DNA of 64,000 nucleotides from Flavobacteriales bacterium (GCA_020635815.1 JACJZB010000002.1:186001-250000), one strand, 5' to 3'. Counted from the first letter of the stretch, positions 38,001 to 47,661 are shown. The notes: generated by a model from the letters alone, not told the origin. Translations and numbers: made by a program.

Positions 38001-39752
38001 TGTTGAGGATGGAATAGTATGTGTGTAATTGCCCGACTCAGCTACCATAGTTAAAAATGTTGGTGCTGCATTCCAACAGTACTCATAACCTACTCCAGGA
38101 TCAGTTAAATTACTATTTGAACCGTCAATTTGATCGGAAGCAAATGGCTCTCCTAAATCACATGTTCCACCACCATTTTGTTCTTTAAGTACAATACTTT
38201 GGCCAGAAGGAGCAATTAATTTTATTTGTAAATCTCCTAAATATGAGTGTTCCATTGTTGCACAAATCTGTTGAATCTGCGACAGACTATCAATTGTTTC
38301 TCCAGCTCCAAATCCTGAAATAGCAATTTGAGAAGTATAAGTTACTCCTGATCCATCTGGCAAGAATAAGGTATCTGCATCAAACACCCCTCCAACAACC
38401 AAAGCTTCAGCCTTACAACCATAAACATCATAAACCTGTACGGTATAAATTCCTGCATCTAAATCAGTAATTGGTGAGGATGTATAATCTGCCTGAACGC
38501 CATTAGGATCAGTAATCTGATAGGTATAAGGTAAGAAACCTCCTGTTGCATTAATAGCTATTTCTCCTGTGCTATTTTCATAGCAAGTTAAGTCAGTTTC
38601 ATCAGCAGTAAATTCAATGGGTTGAGCATCATCAATATAAAGAAAAGCAGTGTCAAGAGGTGAACAAATATCTGGCTTATAAATGATGTAAATAGATTCT
38701 TGCCCTTCAGGAATACCATCAGCAATAGAATTGATAATAATGCTTGCTGAAAGTTGACCCGCAGGTATTGTAATAGAAGTATCAATAAAAGAATAATCTA
38801 TCCCATTTGTTGCACTTCCTCCTAGTTGATAAGTGATTGTGGTATTTGTTGTTGAGGGAACATCCAAACTAAATTCAAAACTAGCAGGAATACAACCTTC
38901 CAATGCAATATTGTCGCCATTAACTGTTTGAGTTTGTGCATTAACAACTCCCTGAATAAAACTATTTTCTAATAAAAACACTGATGAATTCCATTCTCCA
39001 TCACCAGCATCTGCAATAACCAATTTCATTGTATAGGTTTGACAAGGTATTAAGTTTGTTCTTTTAGCCGTTAAAATAGTTGTCCATGCATCATATTCTA
39101 CAGTTGTTCCTCCTGTATTATCTACATAAAATTGATTGTTAGTTACATCGTTTATATTGCTTATGGTTACTGGATTAGAAGTGCCTGGCACTAAAGCAAT
39201 GTTTTCTTCACCAGCAATTCCGGGCCCGCTAATAAAAAAGGCAAATACATCATTATAAACCGAAGTATTAGGTGGAGCGTATTCTGGATATTCTTCCGAT
39301 GCAAAAATGTATTCAAATTGAACAAAATCAGACTGTATTGAAAAATCAAATTGAAGAGTAATTGCATCATAAGTATCTATTCCTCCAGCTAAGGTGTCCA
39401 TTTGAGCAGTTCCTGAAAAGCCTAAGTCATCTCCTCCTCCAGTAGAACTATTAGGCCCTGGTGCATTAGCAACATCTCCCGTTGATAAAATAACACCTGA
39501 TGACATTCCTAAATTAGAATTAACACCATTAAACGATCCAGATGCTACTCCGCTACCTGTTAGTGAAGCATTTGTTATTGTAATATTGGGTCCAGCTAAT
39601 AATTGAGCTAATTGTGTTGCTGTTAATCCATTAGTAACGGTTAACTGAGCAAATAAGGTGGTTGAAGTTAAAAATAAAAAGCCAATGGCTAAAATATACA
39701 ACGCGTTTCTTGTGCTGAATCTATCAGCAAAAAGAGAATAAAGATGTTTCAT
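32085..39752 (-). CDS. Giant SprB-repeat adhesin with choice-of-anchor-L and P-domain, T9SS substrate
   Basis: 2555 residues. Signal peptide (ILAIGFLFLTSTTLFAQ), choice-of-anchor L domain (about 37-270; VQFEYIFASEEYPEY), a Calx-beta-like stretch (about 275-385), a proprotein-convertase P-domain (about 470-650; ICATMEHSYLGDLQIKLIAP), then about 22 SprB-type modules of roughly 70 residues with the pattern WSNGATTEDISNLSAGTYTV ... TDANGC. Two modules are interrupted by an extra domain beginning CCTYTLDM or CCNYTLDM. The C-terminus has VSVYPNPTRNNF and ends KLVVAK, a type A sorting domain. SprB-like proteins serve gliding and adhesion in flavobacteria; here a surface adhesin is the safest reading. 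Confidence 0.92.
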   Translation of the reverse strand: MKHLYSLFADRFSTRNALYILAIGFLFLTSTTLFAQLTVTNGLTATQLAQLLAGPNITITNASLTGSGVASGSFNGVNSNLGMSSGVILSTGDVANAPGPNSSTGGGDDLGFSGTAQMDTLAGGIDTYDAITLQFDFSIQSDFVQFEYIFASEEYPEYAPPNTSVYNDVFAFFISGPGIAGEENIALVPGTSNPVTISNINDVTNNQFYVDNTGGTTVEYDAWTTILTAKRTNLIPCQTYTMKLVIADAGDGEWNSSVFLLENSFIQGVVNAQTQTVNGDNIALEGCIPASFEFSLDVPSTTNTTITYQLGGSATNGIDYSFIDTSITIPAGQLSASIIINSIADGIPEGQESIYIIYKPDICSPLDTAFLYIDDAQPIEFTADETDLTCYENSTGEIAINATGGFLPYTYQITDPNGVQADYTSSPITDLDAGIYTVQVYDVYGCKAEALVVGGVFDADTLFLPDGSGVTYTSQIAISGFGAGETIDSLSQIQQICATMEHSYLGDLQIKLIAPSGQSIVLKEQNGGGTCDLGEPFASDQIDGSNSNLTDPGVGYEYCWNAAPTFLTMVAESGNYTHTIPSSTGGTYTDNYLPSGSYQPYQPMSNLLGASMDGNWTMEITDQYALDNGYIFEWNISLVGGLPDTIVEINEPAEIDVNGFITQAQCGGNDGAINLVVNGAYEPFTFLWSNGATTEDLSGISAGSYNVIVTDDNGCTDSTSFNLNNISSINVSSAVTKVTCAGGTNGAIDITASGGTSPYTFLWSNGATTEDITSLSAGTYTINITDDNGCQFSQDITVGTLPAISISLANLSNEMCGTSNGEIAINVSGGSGSYGYGWSNGMTTEDITGLIGGTYVVTVTDANGCQATKSFNIINDVSNCSAYCYLTVQSVITNENCGDGTGAIDVTVNDATQPYIVSWSNGATVEDISNLSAGTYTITVTDANQCVEVVDIVVGNNTGNLAISSSPISNENCGNGDGAINITVSGGTLPYAYSWDNGATTEDVSNLNAGNYVVTIVDGNGCSMNKSFTITNNTANLTASAVVTNENCSNGLGNINLSVTGNTGTLTYLWNNGATTQDISGLSAGLYSCTITDANGCTLITPSYNLINASSTLVLSSTNVTNENCNNGLGEIDITVTGGIPPIVYSWSNGATTEDITGLSAGTYNGTTTDANGCQVQTGMINVFNTSGNLALATDFVTNEICGNNAGAIYVTTTGGTSPISYSWNSGSTSEDLTNAVAGNYTLTATDANGCTYNLNESIANTSGTLQIDNAVVTNENCNNALGAINLYVSGGTPTYTYIWSNGSTTEDISNLSAGSYNVTVSDVNGCEATNTYSVNNNTGTLAVTYQGTAENCSNGAGAIDLTVSGGTSPYNFLWSNGATTEDLTGINGGTYSCTITDDIGCSILTGNITINNNPGNLSVTAISTNENCGDASGSINLSTTGGATPYTYVWNPNVSSNSLATNLSAGTYNYTVTDANNCVVVGSKDILNNAGTLSLDNISVTDEMCNDDMGAIDITVTGGTGTIDYLWSNAATTEDITNLNQGVYSCAISDANGCTINTGNINVSNNASTLSIDNVQVTDESCGNNLGAINITITGGTTPYTFLWSNGATTEDISTGLSAGNYTCDVTDAVGCSVQVQATVANTSGSLTTGTNVVTNETCGANNGSINLVPQGGSVGYTFVWSNGETTEDVSNLNAGNYSVTITDATGCYLVENFTINSNGDNVLITNTVIANEICGNSAGAINITTQGGDAPYTFNWNNGATTEDLTGIQAGNYNVTITDANGCGTSGSFTVNENTGSLAITDLTITDENCGNGMGAIDLTVSSSSSTPCCTYTLDMQDSFGDGWDGASLTVAINGITFGNFTIAAGNTAVESIPVCDGDLVSLTYNSGNYENEHSYTLTDGSGTVVFSATAPPTTGLVYSSPANCAPVTPVFTYSWSNGATTEDLTNTSAGTYSVTVTDANGCSVDTSGTIQNITGGFVANIGSTTDEMCGDTTGMIDINVSGGTTPYTFLWSNGATTEDLSNLSAGVYNVTITDDNGCSSNLSATINNITGTLVISNSILNNENCSDSTGFIDLTIQGGTPSYTYLWSNGATTQDIVNLSTGTYSVTVTDATGCSVSDSYFIDNISSSGLMASNTVVDEICGNGEGSIHVTVSGGVSPFTYSWVGGSPSPVTCCNYTLDMFDTGNSWNGASITVSINGSSIGNFTVPGSGANSETFEVCDGDTVQLSWNTGSFDYEASFNLLDASGATIYSHASGTGLSAGPFYSFTGSCPVPPNNTSSLINLNAGTYDLTITDDIGCSITETYIVGNDPSNLQVNVTTIQDEQCSLGNGELFYQTTGGASPYVGTLDGVLDVFPTGQYTNLSAGTYELIVTDQNGCVDTSSVTVATVNTFTASGGVTDASCSFCNDGSIDLTVSGDAPVTFLWSNGATTEDVTGLIPGNYEVELTGASGCVDTLYFTVAFPVSIDEDINNWNVSVYPNPTRNNFTLDYNFKSNNNVAFFLVNMLGDIVTQEKLKGNHGQLVIKDKELEPGIYLIKLVGEYREQIIKLVVAK

Positions 39753-39873
39753 AACAAAGTGATTTAATGCGAGTTGAAGTTAAATAAAAAAACAATATAA
39801 ATCGTTATTCTTTAACATCATTATTGGACTTCTAATTACTCACGATATTCCACTAAATCAAAATTAAATTTCT

Positions 39874-42800
39874 TTACTCCCCAACTTTTACTCTAATTCC
39901 TTCAGAATGTGATGTGAATTCTGGTGCATACATATTCTGAATCGTTGTTATTCCATTCGAAAAGTCACCTATCTGACTCACTCTTAACGGATATTCAAAA
40001 ACGTAAGTTCCTTTTGGTAAATAATCAAAAAAGAAATTAGTTGCAGCATCTTTTGTGCTTTCATAATAACCAAGACCATCTTTCCATTTGTACCTAGAAA
40101 TCACATTTATTGGTTCAAACCCAGCTGCTCTCATGTCTTTCATGTGCACAAACTCCATATCTCTATCTACTCGTAATTCAATTCTAACGATTACTTTATC
40201 ACCTAAGTTTAGTTTCGTTTTTTCAGTAATAGGTTTTATTACTTTACCAGCATCTCCAATTTCTTCTAAAAACAATTTTTTATCCAATTTCAGCGGTGTT
40301 TTATGAGGTATGATTTTATCCAATTGCTCAAAATATTGCCAGTATAAAGCTCCCCAAGCAACGCCTTCATTATTTTTTGTGACTTTAACTTTTCCCCATT
40401 CTGGTTTTATTTCATCTTTATTCCATGACGTTTTAAAATAACCCGTTCCTTCCTCAACATTTACGCCCTCTATTTTTTTAGGGTCAACAGTCATATTACC
40501 AAGTTGTACAACAACTAATTTGTCATTCGCTAATAAATCGGTTCCTTTTAACAATAAAGCATAACAAGCTTCTACTGTTGCTTTTGTTGTTTTCCAATCT
40601 TGCGTTTGCTTGCTTTTTAACAACCATATTTTCATCTCTTCAACTGATTTTTGGTCATCGGCAACCTCATCAAATGCTTCAATTAATAAGGCTTGAGATT
40701 CAATTGGAGCTTGATACCAATAATAATTTTCATAGTTATCTTTCCAATACATTCCCATTTCATCAGAAAACAACGCATTTTCTTTTAATGATTTAATAAT
40801 TTTCATCGGGATGGTTTTAACGCCAAAACGGTGTTGAGCCAACGTAATCATTCCTTGCATATACCTATTATTTTCTACCCAATATTTTTCCGATTGTTTT
40901 AGGTAATAATCAAATGCTTTTTTATTTTTAGAACTAACTACCAAATCTTTAAAATAACTACGGGCATACAGATACTGAATTTGAGTAGCTGATAAATGGT
41001 TTTTATCTAAATCTACTTTATGCTTAACCAACCAATCATAATCATCTTTAATTCTATCATCTAAATAACGAATTGCTTTTTGTAGCATATTCCATGTTCT
41101 ACTATTTAAACGTACATCTTTAACTCCTAAATTATCCAAATGCCCAAACCCCGTAACAACATGTTGTGTAATGAATCGATTTTCTTCCATTCCAGGAAAC
41201 CAAGGCCAGCCTCCATTAGCTGATTGTGCTTTCTCTAATTTTGTAAACGCTCTTCCCATCTCATCGCTCATTCTGTTTAAATCGAAAAGCAATCCTAACC
41301 TCTTTTTCCTTTCTGTTTCGTTTTGAGCATTTAACACCCACGGTGTTTCTTCAAGAATTAACGACTTTAACTCTTGGTTTTTTTCCAGATTAGAAAGTAA
41401 TGCTTCAGGACTTTTATTTTTCCACGATTCAAAAACTGCTTTAATTTTTGGGTTAGAATTAGCAATGTGCGATGACAAACTATTTGCATAATAACGTGTA
41501 AAAACTTGCTCTGAACATTCATAAGGATATTCCATCATAAAGGGCATTGCTTGAACAGCATACCATGCTGGATTTGATGAAAATTCTAACGTTAGTTTAT
41601 GATGTTTTAAAGTAGCCCCTCCCGACCTCCCCGAAGGGGAGGAGTTAAGCAATTTATTAAAGTTAAACACTTTGGTGCTATTCCCTCTAATTGGCAAAGG
41701 CATGGCTTCTGTTACCAACATTCTATTCGATAAAATAGGCACAACCATTTCTTCTCCATCAGTGAATTTATTTGATTTTGCAACAACCTTATAAGTTACG
41801 GCTTGTACATCATCTGGTATAGAAATATTCCAATATACAACCGTACTTTGGTCTTTTTTAACCTCAAACTTTCGTTGAGTATTTCCACTAATAAATTTAG
41901 CATCTATAGGTTTTAACGTTATGGCATCAAAGAAAAATAACTGAGCCGTTCCTTTCATGTCTTTTTCCGAAAGATTTGAAATTTTTGAGCTAAACGTCAT
42001 TTTATCTCCTTCTCTAAAAAAACGTGGTGCATTTGGCATAACCATCAATTCCTTTTGAGTAACTACCTCATCCATTAAAGTTCCATATTTAAGGTCTTTG
42101 GTGTGACTCAAACTCATAAATTTCCATTTTGTAAGCGATTCTGGAACAGTAAAATTGATAATAACCTCTCCTTCTTCATTCGTTTGTAAATGAGGAAAAA
42201 AGAATGCTGTTTCATTAAAATTAGAACGTGCTTTTATTTCCCCCATTCCTCCTGCTTTATCTTTACTGACAGTTTCATCTGCTAAAGCACCACCTAACGC
42301 AACAGTTTGTGATTGATTTTGCTCTACGTTTTTAGATAATTTTCCTTCACTTTTTGATTTCTCATCCCTATTAAAATCAACTTCTTCCAATGCCATTACT
42401 TCTGCTTCAGCAAATTCAACGTCCATAACCATTCCCGTAGCTGCAACACTATTAAAGTAATCTCCACCTGACCTATTATTTAGTGAATTATAACCTCTAT
42501 ATCTTCCATAATTGTTATACCCAAACCAATTTAATTCATCATAAATTCTATTAAAATTTGGAGATATTATATTCCAATCATGACTGTGTTGCTGACTATA
42601 AGTGCTACCAAAAGAGTTGTTATTCTGCCAATTTAAACGATTATAATACGAACCATAAATATTAAAATACCAGTTGTTAGCTCTAAACTCATCTAGCGAA
42701 GCATCGTACATTGCTGCCAACATTTCTGCAGCAACTTTTTCTCCTTTTGGTCCTTTTAATTTTATTTTCCATTCTTCTTGTTGCCCTGGCAGTAACTTAT

Positions 42801-45800
42801 TTCTAAAGGTTTCAAATTCTATGTCCAATTTTTTATTTGTATAATCAACATATATCATCGGGTTGTAACTGTACGATCGATTGTCTTTAACAAAAGTAAA
42901 ATGAAGTGATAAGTTTCCTCTATGCTTTTCCTCTATTGGAATTCGAATTTTCTTCATCTCTTTATTCAAAGAAATCCATTCCTTTTTTACCAACTTATCT
43001 TGATGTTCAGTTTCGTACAATACTTTCACATTTTCTGCTCCAGAAGCAATTAAAACATCAATAGTATCTCCCGGTTGTGCTGAGCTTTTTGCAAGATAAA
43101 ACCAACTGTAATCATTAACTGGAGCAACTTTACTTTTATCATTAAATACTGTAAAATAAATTACCTGTTTCACTTCTTCCCCATCTTTATCTTTGGCAAT
43201 TGCTTCCATCACATAATTACCAGCTACCCACTTTTCTTTCCCTTTCAATAATAACTCTTTTGTTAACGCTGTATTAAATTTTGATTCAAATACTCTTGCT
43301 CCTTTCTCCCATTTGTAAATATCGTTTTCATCATTATAAACATCTGTTTTAAACATTTCATCGTGTTCTTTTTTACTCAACAAAAACTGATCAGGTTTTG
43401 CCCATTTTCGAGCACGGTATAATTTATCTGGAGCATTCAGTCGATGTATTTGTATAACCCCTTCTGCCGAAATTGGTTCTCCTGATAAATTAGTTGTAGA
43501 AATTTTAAACGTATCGTTTTTTGATATATTTAACTGACTTGGCATGTTAATGTTCACCACTAAAGCACTATACCCAACGGCAAGATATTGTTGTGCAGTA
43601 TGTGTTTCTCCATTAATATCGGTAACATCTGCATAAACCGTATAACTGTAGGTTGGCTTATATTTTTTAGTGATACTTTTATCGGGAACGGCAATGAATT
43701 CAACATCAAATTCTCCTTTTTCATTTGCAATCACTTCTCCATGGGTAATTTCCATTTGAGCAGAATAAGGTTGATATCCCCAACGATAAAAGCACCAAGA
43801 AGGGAAAGAAGCATTTCTTACCACTCTATATTTTACAGCAGCACCATCAATTGATGAGCCTGCAAAAGCTTTTGCAACCCCTGTAACTTTTACCTTTTCA
43901 TTTAGCTTATAAGATTCTTTAATCGATTCAAAATTCACTTCAAACCTTGGACGCTTATATTCTTCTACAGAAAAATAAATACTTCCATGAGAATCTTGAA
44001 TGTGCATTTGCCCATTTAAGGATGCGGGTGCCGTAAACGTTCCGCTAAAAGTTCCAAATTCGTTGGTAGTTAATTCTAATTCAGAAACTTTTTGATAGTT
44101 TACATCATATAAATACACTTTTGATTTATAGTTGGTTTTAATTTGAGGGTCTTCACCTCTTGATCCAGCTTCTATTAAAATTCCTTTAAAATAAATAGTT
44201 TGCCCCGGCCTGTATATTCCTCTATCGGTAAAAAAGTGCGTTTGAATTCTTCTTCTTTTATCATCGTAATTTCGATATTGGTAAAAATTATTCCCACTCG
44301 TTAATTGGTCTTCTCCTTTCTTGAACTCAACTTTAAAATACCTGTAGTCATAAACCCCTCCAGCATTCACAAAACCGTTAGCATCGCTGGTGTAAGTAGC
44401 GTGTTTTTTAAACTCATATTCTCTTAAAATGTAATTGTATTTTTCTTCAAAAATGGCAACCTGAACTCCTTTTAATGGTTCTCCAGAAGTTCTGTTTAAC
44501 ACTGTAAAATCATAAGTTCCATTAGGGTTTTGTCGACTTAAATAACTTATATCTGAAACCCACAAAGGAGAAAAAGACACTGCTTGTTTTATGGTAGAAA
44601 ACGATTTATCAGAAGCTACAAGAACAATGTAATGCCCATAATCTAAAGCTGGAATTGTTGTTTCAACAGCGTGATTTTGGTAATCATCTTCATTATTTAA
44701 TTTTACATCCCACTCTTTAACAGGCGTTATTGAAGTTAACTCTTCTATTAATTCTTTCCCATATTTTTTTCTTGTCAACTTTGCATACTTCTCATTATCA
44801 ATAGGAACTACTCTAAAATAAACGTGTTCAATATTTTTATAATTCAATAAAACTTTTGCTGGCTTACCTTTTTCAACTACATCATCTGTAGTTAATGAAT
44901 ACGATTTGGTTTTAATGCTACTTTTTAAATAATTGCAATTAATAGCTCCTGTCGATTTAGGAAATTGTTGGATTACAGAATCACAAATTGCAATAGCTTT
45001 TTGATAAAAATCTTTATAATCATCGCCTTGTGCAGGATTATACAGTCTTGCTTTTTCTTGATAAAATGAAGCGATAGCAAAACCAACATCAGCTGCAGGT
45101 TCTTCCTTATTATAGTTTACATACAACTTTCTTAATGCTCCATAATACAGGCTGTCTTTTTCTTCTAAAACGGATGCTCTTTTAACAAATGCCAAACGCT
45201 TTAATTCAACATCTACTAAAGCATTTGATATCGTGTCTTTTAAATGAAATTGTGTTAAATTCTGAAGCTCTTTTAGTGCAAAAAAATCGAGCGACAAGCT
45301 ATCTCTAGTTTGAATTTTTAAAGTTGAAAAATCCTCTCCTAATTGGAAATAAGCTGGATTGTTAACTTCAAAAGCGTAGCTAGGTTGCGTAATTGAAGAT
45401 TCGCTATTGCTATAAAAATCAATTGCTCTATGAGCTAGAAAGTCATATAAGGTTGGTCTTAATTTTCGCGTTTCTTTTTGCTCTACAATTAATATGGGTT
45501 CAAAAGTATCGACAAGAGTTCGTTGTAAACTATCTGTTGAAGCCAATGCTTGTTGATGGTGATAAATTGTTTCTTTTAGTAGTTTTTTTAAGTCCCAAGT
45601 TCGAATATCATTGTTTTCAAAATCTTGAGTAGTAGTTCTATTGTGAAATTTCCATCTATTTTGCTGATAATAATTCCAATATACATTTGCTGTAATAGAA
45701 TGTAATATTGGAGTTAAAGGATAAGTAGCATTTTCTAATTCAACCGTTAAGCTATCAATCGCTTTAACATAAGCTTCTTCTTCGTATTGACTTTCTAATA

Positions 45801-46071
45801 CAATTCTATTTATAATTGCTTTAGCAAGTTGTGCATGATTGGTGTCCGTTTTTGCTTTATTGTAAATTCCTTGTACTATTTTTAATGCCGAACGATTGAG
45901 CCCTATATTTTTTAGAGAGTCAGCTTTTGTCCATTCTTTATCATAAGTACTTCCTTGTGGAAATATTAATAATGGTTTTTGAATAAAAATTGATTTGGAG
46001 TAAAATGCGAAACTCCCTGCTATCAAGGTAAAAACAAAGACAACAAGAAGTAAAAAGTTACGTTTTTTCAT
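39874..46071 (-). CDS. Alpha-2-macroglobulin family protein with thioester motif
   Basis: 2065 residues. N-terminal signal or anchor segment (FLLLVVFVFTLIAGSFAFY), no lipobox. Macroglobulin domains are visible in FFTDRGIYRPGQTIYFKGIL (about 620) and WKFMSLSHTKDLKYGTLMDE with AFFFPHLQTNEEGEVIINFT (about 1280-1330). The thioester motif CSEQ starts at C1519 in YPYECSEQVF, followed by an alpha-helical complement-like domain. Bacterial macroglobulins of this type trap foreign proteases in or on the envelope. No pbpC is next to it. A palindromic element adds SPSGRSGGA about 40 residues before the thioester. Residues 1165-1240, rich in Asn, Tyr and Gly, form a low-complexity stretch. Confidence 0.92.
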   Translation of the reverse strand: MKKRNFLLLVVFVFTLIAGSFAFYSKSIFIQKPLLIFPQGSTYDKEWTKADSLKNIGLNRSALKIVQGIYNKAKTDTNHAQLAKAIINRIVLESQYEEEAYVKAIDSLTVELENATYPLTPILHSITANVYWNYYQQNRWKFHNRTTTQDFENNDIRTWDLKKLLKETIYHHQQALASTDSLQRTLVDTFEPILIVEQKETRKLRPTLYDFLAHRAIDFYSNSESSITQPSYAFEVNNPAYFQLGEDFSTLKIQTRDSLSLDFFALKELQNLTQFHLKDTISNALVDVELKRLAFVKRASVLEEKDSLYYGALRKLYVNYNKEEPAADVGFAIASFYQEKARLYNPAQGDDYKDFYQKAIAICDSVIQQFPKSTGAINCNYLKSSIKTKSYSLTTDDVVEKGKPAKVLLNYKNIEHVYFRVVPIDNEKYAKLTRKKYGKELIEELTSITPVKEWDVKLNNEDDYQNHAVETTIPALDYGHYIVLVASDKSFSTIKQAVSFSPLWVSDISYLSRQNPNGTYDFTVLNRTSGEPLKGVQVAIFEEKYNYILREYEFKKHATYTSDANGFVNAGGVYDYRYFKVEFKKGEDQLTSGNNFYQYRNYDDKRRRIQTHFFTDRGIYRPGQTIYFKGILIEAGSRGEDPQIKTNYKSKVYLYDVNYQKVSELELTTNEFGTFSGTFTAPASLNGQMHIQDSHGSIYFSVEEYKRPRFEVNFESIKESYKLNEKVKVTGVAKAFAGSSIDGAAVKYRVVRNASFPSWCFYRWGYQPYSAQMEITHGEVIANEKGEFDVEFIAVPDKSITKKYKPTYSYTVYADVTDINGETHTAQQYLAVGYSALVVNINMPSQLNISKNDTFKISTTNLSGEPISAEGVIQIHRLNAPDKLYRARKWAKPDQFLLSKKEHDEMFKTDVYNDENDIYKWEKGARVFESKFNTALTKELLLKGKEKWVAGNYVMEAIAKDKDGEEVKQVIYFTVFNDKSKVAPVNDYSWFYLAKSSAQPGDTIDVLIASGAENVKVLYETEHQDKLVKKEWISLNKEMKKIRIPIEEKHRGNLSLHFTFVKDNRSYSYNPMIYVDYTNKKLDIEFETFRNKLLPGQQEEWKIKLKGPKGEKVAAEMLAAMYDASLDEFRANNWYFNIYGSYYNRLNWQNNNSFGSTYSQQHSHDWNIISPNFNRIYDELNWFGYNNYGRYRGYNSLNNRSGGDYFNSVAATGMVMDVEFAEAEVMALEEVDFNRDEKSKSEGKLSKNVEQNQSQTVALGGALADETVSKDKAGGMGEIKARSNFNETAFFFPHLQTNEEGEVIINFTVPESLTKWKFMSLSHTKDLKYGTLMDEVVTQKELMVMPNAPRFFREGDKMTFSSKISNLSEKDMKGTAQLFFFDAITLKPIDAKFISGNTQRKFEVKKDQSTVVYWNISIPDDVQAVTYKVVAKSNKFTDGEEMVVPILSNRMLVTEAMPLPIRGNSTKVFNFNKLLNSSPSGRSGGATLKHHKLTLEFSSNPAWYAVQAMPFMMEYPYECSEQVFTRYYANSLSSHIANSNPKIKAVFESWKNKSPEALLSNLEKNQELKSLILEETPWVLNAQNETERKKRLGLLFDLNRMSDEMGRAFTKLEKAQSANGGWPWFPGMEENRFITQHVVTGFGHLDNLGVKDVRLNSRTWNMLQKAIRYLDDRIKDDYDWLVKHKVDLDKNHLSATQIQYLYARSYFKDLVVSSKNKKAFDYYLKQSEKYWVENNRYMQGMITLAQHRFGVKTIPMKIIKSLKENALFSDEMGMYWKDNYENYYWYQAPIESQALLIEAFDEVADDQKSVEEMKIWLLKSKQTQDWKTTKATVEACYALLLKGTDLLANDKLVVVQLGNMTVDPKKIEGVNVEEGTGYFKTSWNKDEIKPEWGKVKVTKNNEGVAWGALYWQYFEQLDKIIPHKTPLKLDKKLFLEEIGDAGKVIKPITEKTKLNLGDKVIVRIELRVDRDMEFVHMKDMRAAGFEPINVISRYKWKDGLGYYESTKDAATNFFFDYLPKGTYVFEYPLRVSQIGDFSNGITTIQNMYAPEFTSHSEGIRVKVGE
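41614..41645 (-). repeat. GC-rich palindromic element in the macroglobulin gene
   Basis: AGCCCCTCCCGACCTCCCCG then AAGGGGAGGAGTT; the hairpin is CCTCCCCGAAGGGGAGG, identical to the one at 398-414 in metH2. Read in frame as SSPSGRSGGA. Confidence 0.85.
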
Positions 46072-46127
46072 GCTAATTAATGTTGGGTTTTACTTATAGA
46101 TGTAAATAAAATATTATTCCATAAATA

Positions 46128-46160
46128 AAAATGGATACCTTTTTTAAAGATACCCATTTT
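46128..46160 (-). terminator. Possible terminator of the PKD-domain T9SS gene
   Basis: AAAATGG pairs with CCATTTT, and the flanking ATACC/GATAC bases extend the stem imperfectly. It lies 29 bases past the stop codon at 46189. The stem is weak. Confidence 0.4.
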
Positions 46161-46188
46161 ATTTACTACAAGTAAAAAACTACTAGCT

Positions 46189-47451
46189 CTATCTCATTAT
46201 TTTATTTTGTAAAACCTGACCGTTTTCAGATACTATGTTTGCAACATACATTCCTGAAGAATTCTTTGCTAAAGAAAAACTATAATTATTGTTTGAAAAA
46301 ACATCTTCAAAAACTAAGTTGCCTTTTAAATCAAAAACTCTGACTTGTTTAGTTTCTATATTAGGAGTGTTTATGGTGTAATTTCCATTACCCAATGAGG
46401 TAATAGATGCTTTGTTTAATTCAAAACTTTCAACAGAGGTTGTAATTCCTCCTTCTGTAACTAGGCTTCTCATTTTATATATTACCACTTGTTTTGTTTT
46501 CTCCACTAAACAATTGTCATTTGTAACTGACAATGTTACATCATAAGTTCCTGCTAAACCATAACTGTGAATAGGATCAACTTGATCTGAAACATCTCCA
46601 TCACCAAAACTCCAATTATTATTTACTGCGTTTTGAGAATTGTTTGTTAAAAATAATTCAGCACCCTCGTCTAAGTACAAAGTGTCTTCACTCATATCAA
46701 AATCAGCTGAAACTGCAATTCCTGGATTAATTGTGAAATTATAACTATCAACAATACCTTTACTAGATACAATTGCAATATAATTACCAGCAGCTAGATT
46801 ATCAAAGTTATAAACTGGTGTGGTAGAAATTTCATTTACAACTGTAAGACCTGCTTCATCCTTAATTTCTATTGCCCAATCATTATTTCCTTTATTATCA
46901 ACATTAAGTGCTCCATTTTTCATTGATATACATGATTCGTCTTCGGAAGAGATAATCGCTTCTGAAGAAATATTAAAAGTAAAAGTTGGAGCATTTTGTT
47001 GCTCGTTAAAAATAAAAGAAAGAGCTGTATCGCCTAAAAATAAAAAATCAGTATTCGATTCAATATTAGAGATGCTTACTTTGTAATTAGAAGATAAAGC
47101 AAATACCTCTTCAATGTCAAGTGTATATGTTCCACTTACAGGAATATTTGTGTATAATGTTATAGAAACATCTTCATCAAATTCTGGTAAAGAATTTATC
47201 GAAAGTTCTTGCCCCTCTTCTATTTGAGTATAAATTGAAGGTACGCTTGGGTTAGGACTAAAAAACTTCCAAGCATCATAAGAACCATCAAATTCTTGAG
47301 AAGCACCATTAACCAGTCTAACTATAGTTTCATCGGTAAATCCATTGCCATTAATTCTAAAACGAAAAGCATTATTATTTTGAGAAAATCCAGCGATGGT
47401 TATTACACTTAATAATACTAAAGCTGTAATTTGTTTTATTGCCTTTTTCAT
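46189..47451 (-). CDS. Secreted PKD-domain protein with T9SS-like sorting domain
   Basis: 420 residues from ATG 47451 (signal peptide MKKAIKQITALVLLSVITIA); the frame extends to 47505 but would bury the signal peptide. A PKD domain is clear (about 255-330; NNWSFGDGDVSDQVDPIHSY, then GTYDVTLSVTND). The C-terminal part VRVFDLKGNLVFED ... GMYVANIVSENGQVLQNKIM resembles a type A sorting domain. Function unknown; likely surface-exposed. It lies upstream of the macroglobulin gene on the same strand, separated by 117 bases. Confidence 0.82.
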   Translation of the reverse strand: MKKAIKQITALVLLSVITIAGFSQNNNAFRFRINGNGFTDETIVRLVNGASQEFDGSYDAWKFFSPNPSVPSIYTQIEEGQELSINSLPEFDEDVSITLYTNIPVSGTYTLDIEEVFALSSNYKVSISNIESNTDFLFLGDTALSFIFNEQQNAPTFTFNISSEAIISSEDESCISMKNGALNVDNKGNNDWAIEIKDEAGLTVVNEISTTPVYNFDNLAAGNYIAIVSSKGIVDSYNFTINPGIAVSADFDMSEDTLYLDEGAELFLTNNSQNAVNNNWSFGDGDVSDQVDPIHSYGLAGTYDVTLSVTNDNCLVEKTKQVVIYKMRSLVTEGGITTSVESFELNKASITSLGNGNYTINTPNIETKQVRVFDLKGNLVFEDVFSNNNYSFSLAKNSSGMYVANIVSENGQVLQNKIMR

Positions 47452-47661
47452 ATCTCGTAGTTTTAAAATTTGTATATGAGTAAAGGTATGCCTCATTAAC
47501 GCCATAAAACAACGGTGTAACTTGGTAAATTACTACTCTGTATAAAGACTATGTTGGTTTTAAAAAACTACTTACATGCTCTGTATTTATACTTAGAATT
47601 TGATACATTATAGTAAGTATTAGATGCCTAATATTATAAAATAATAACTTATTTTGACTCT

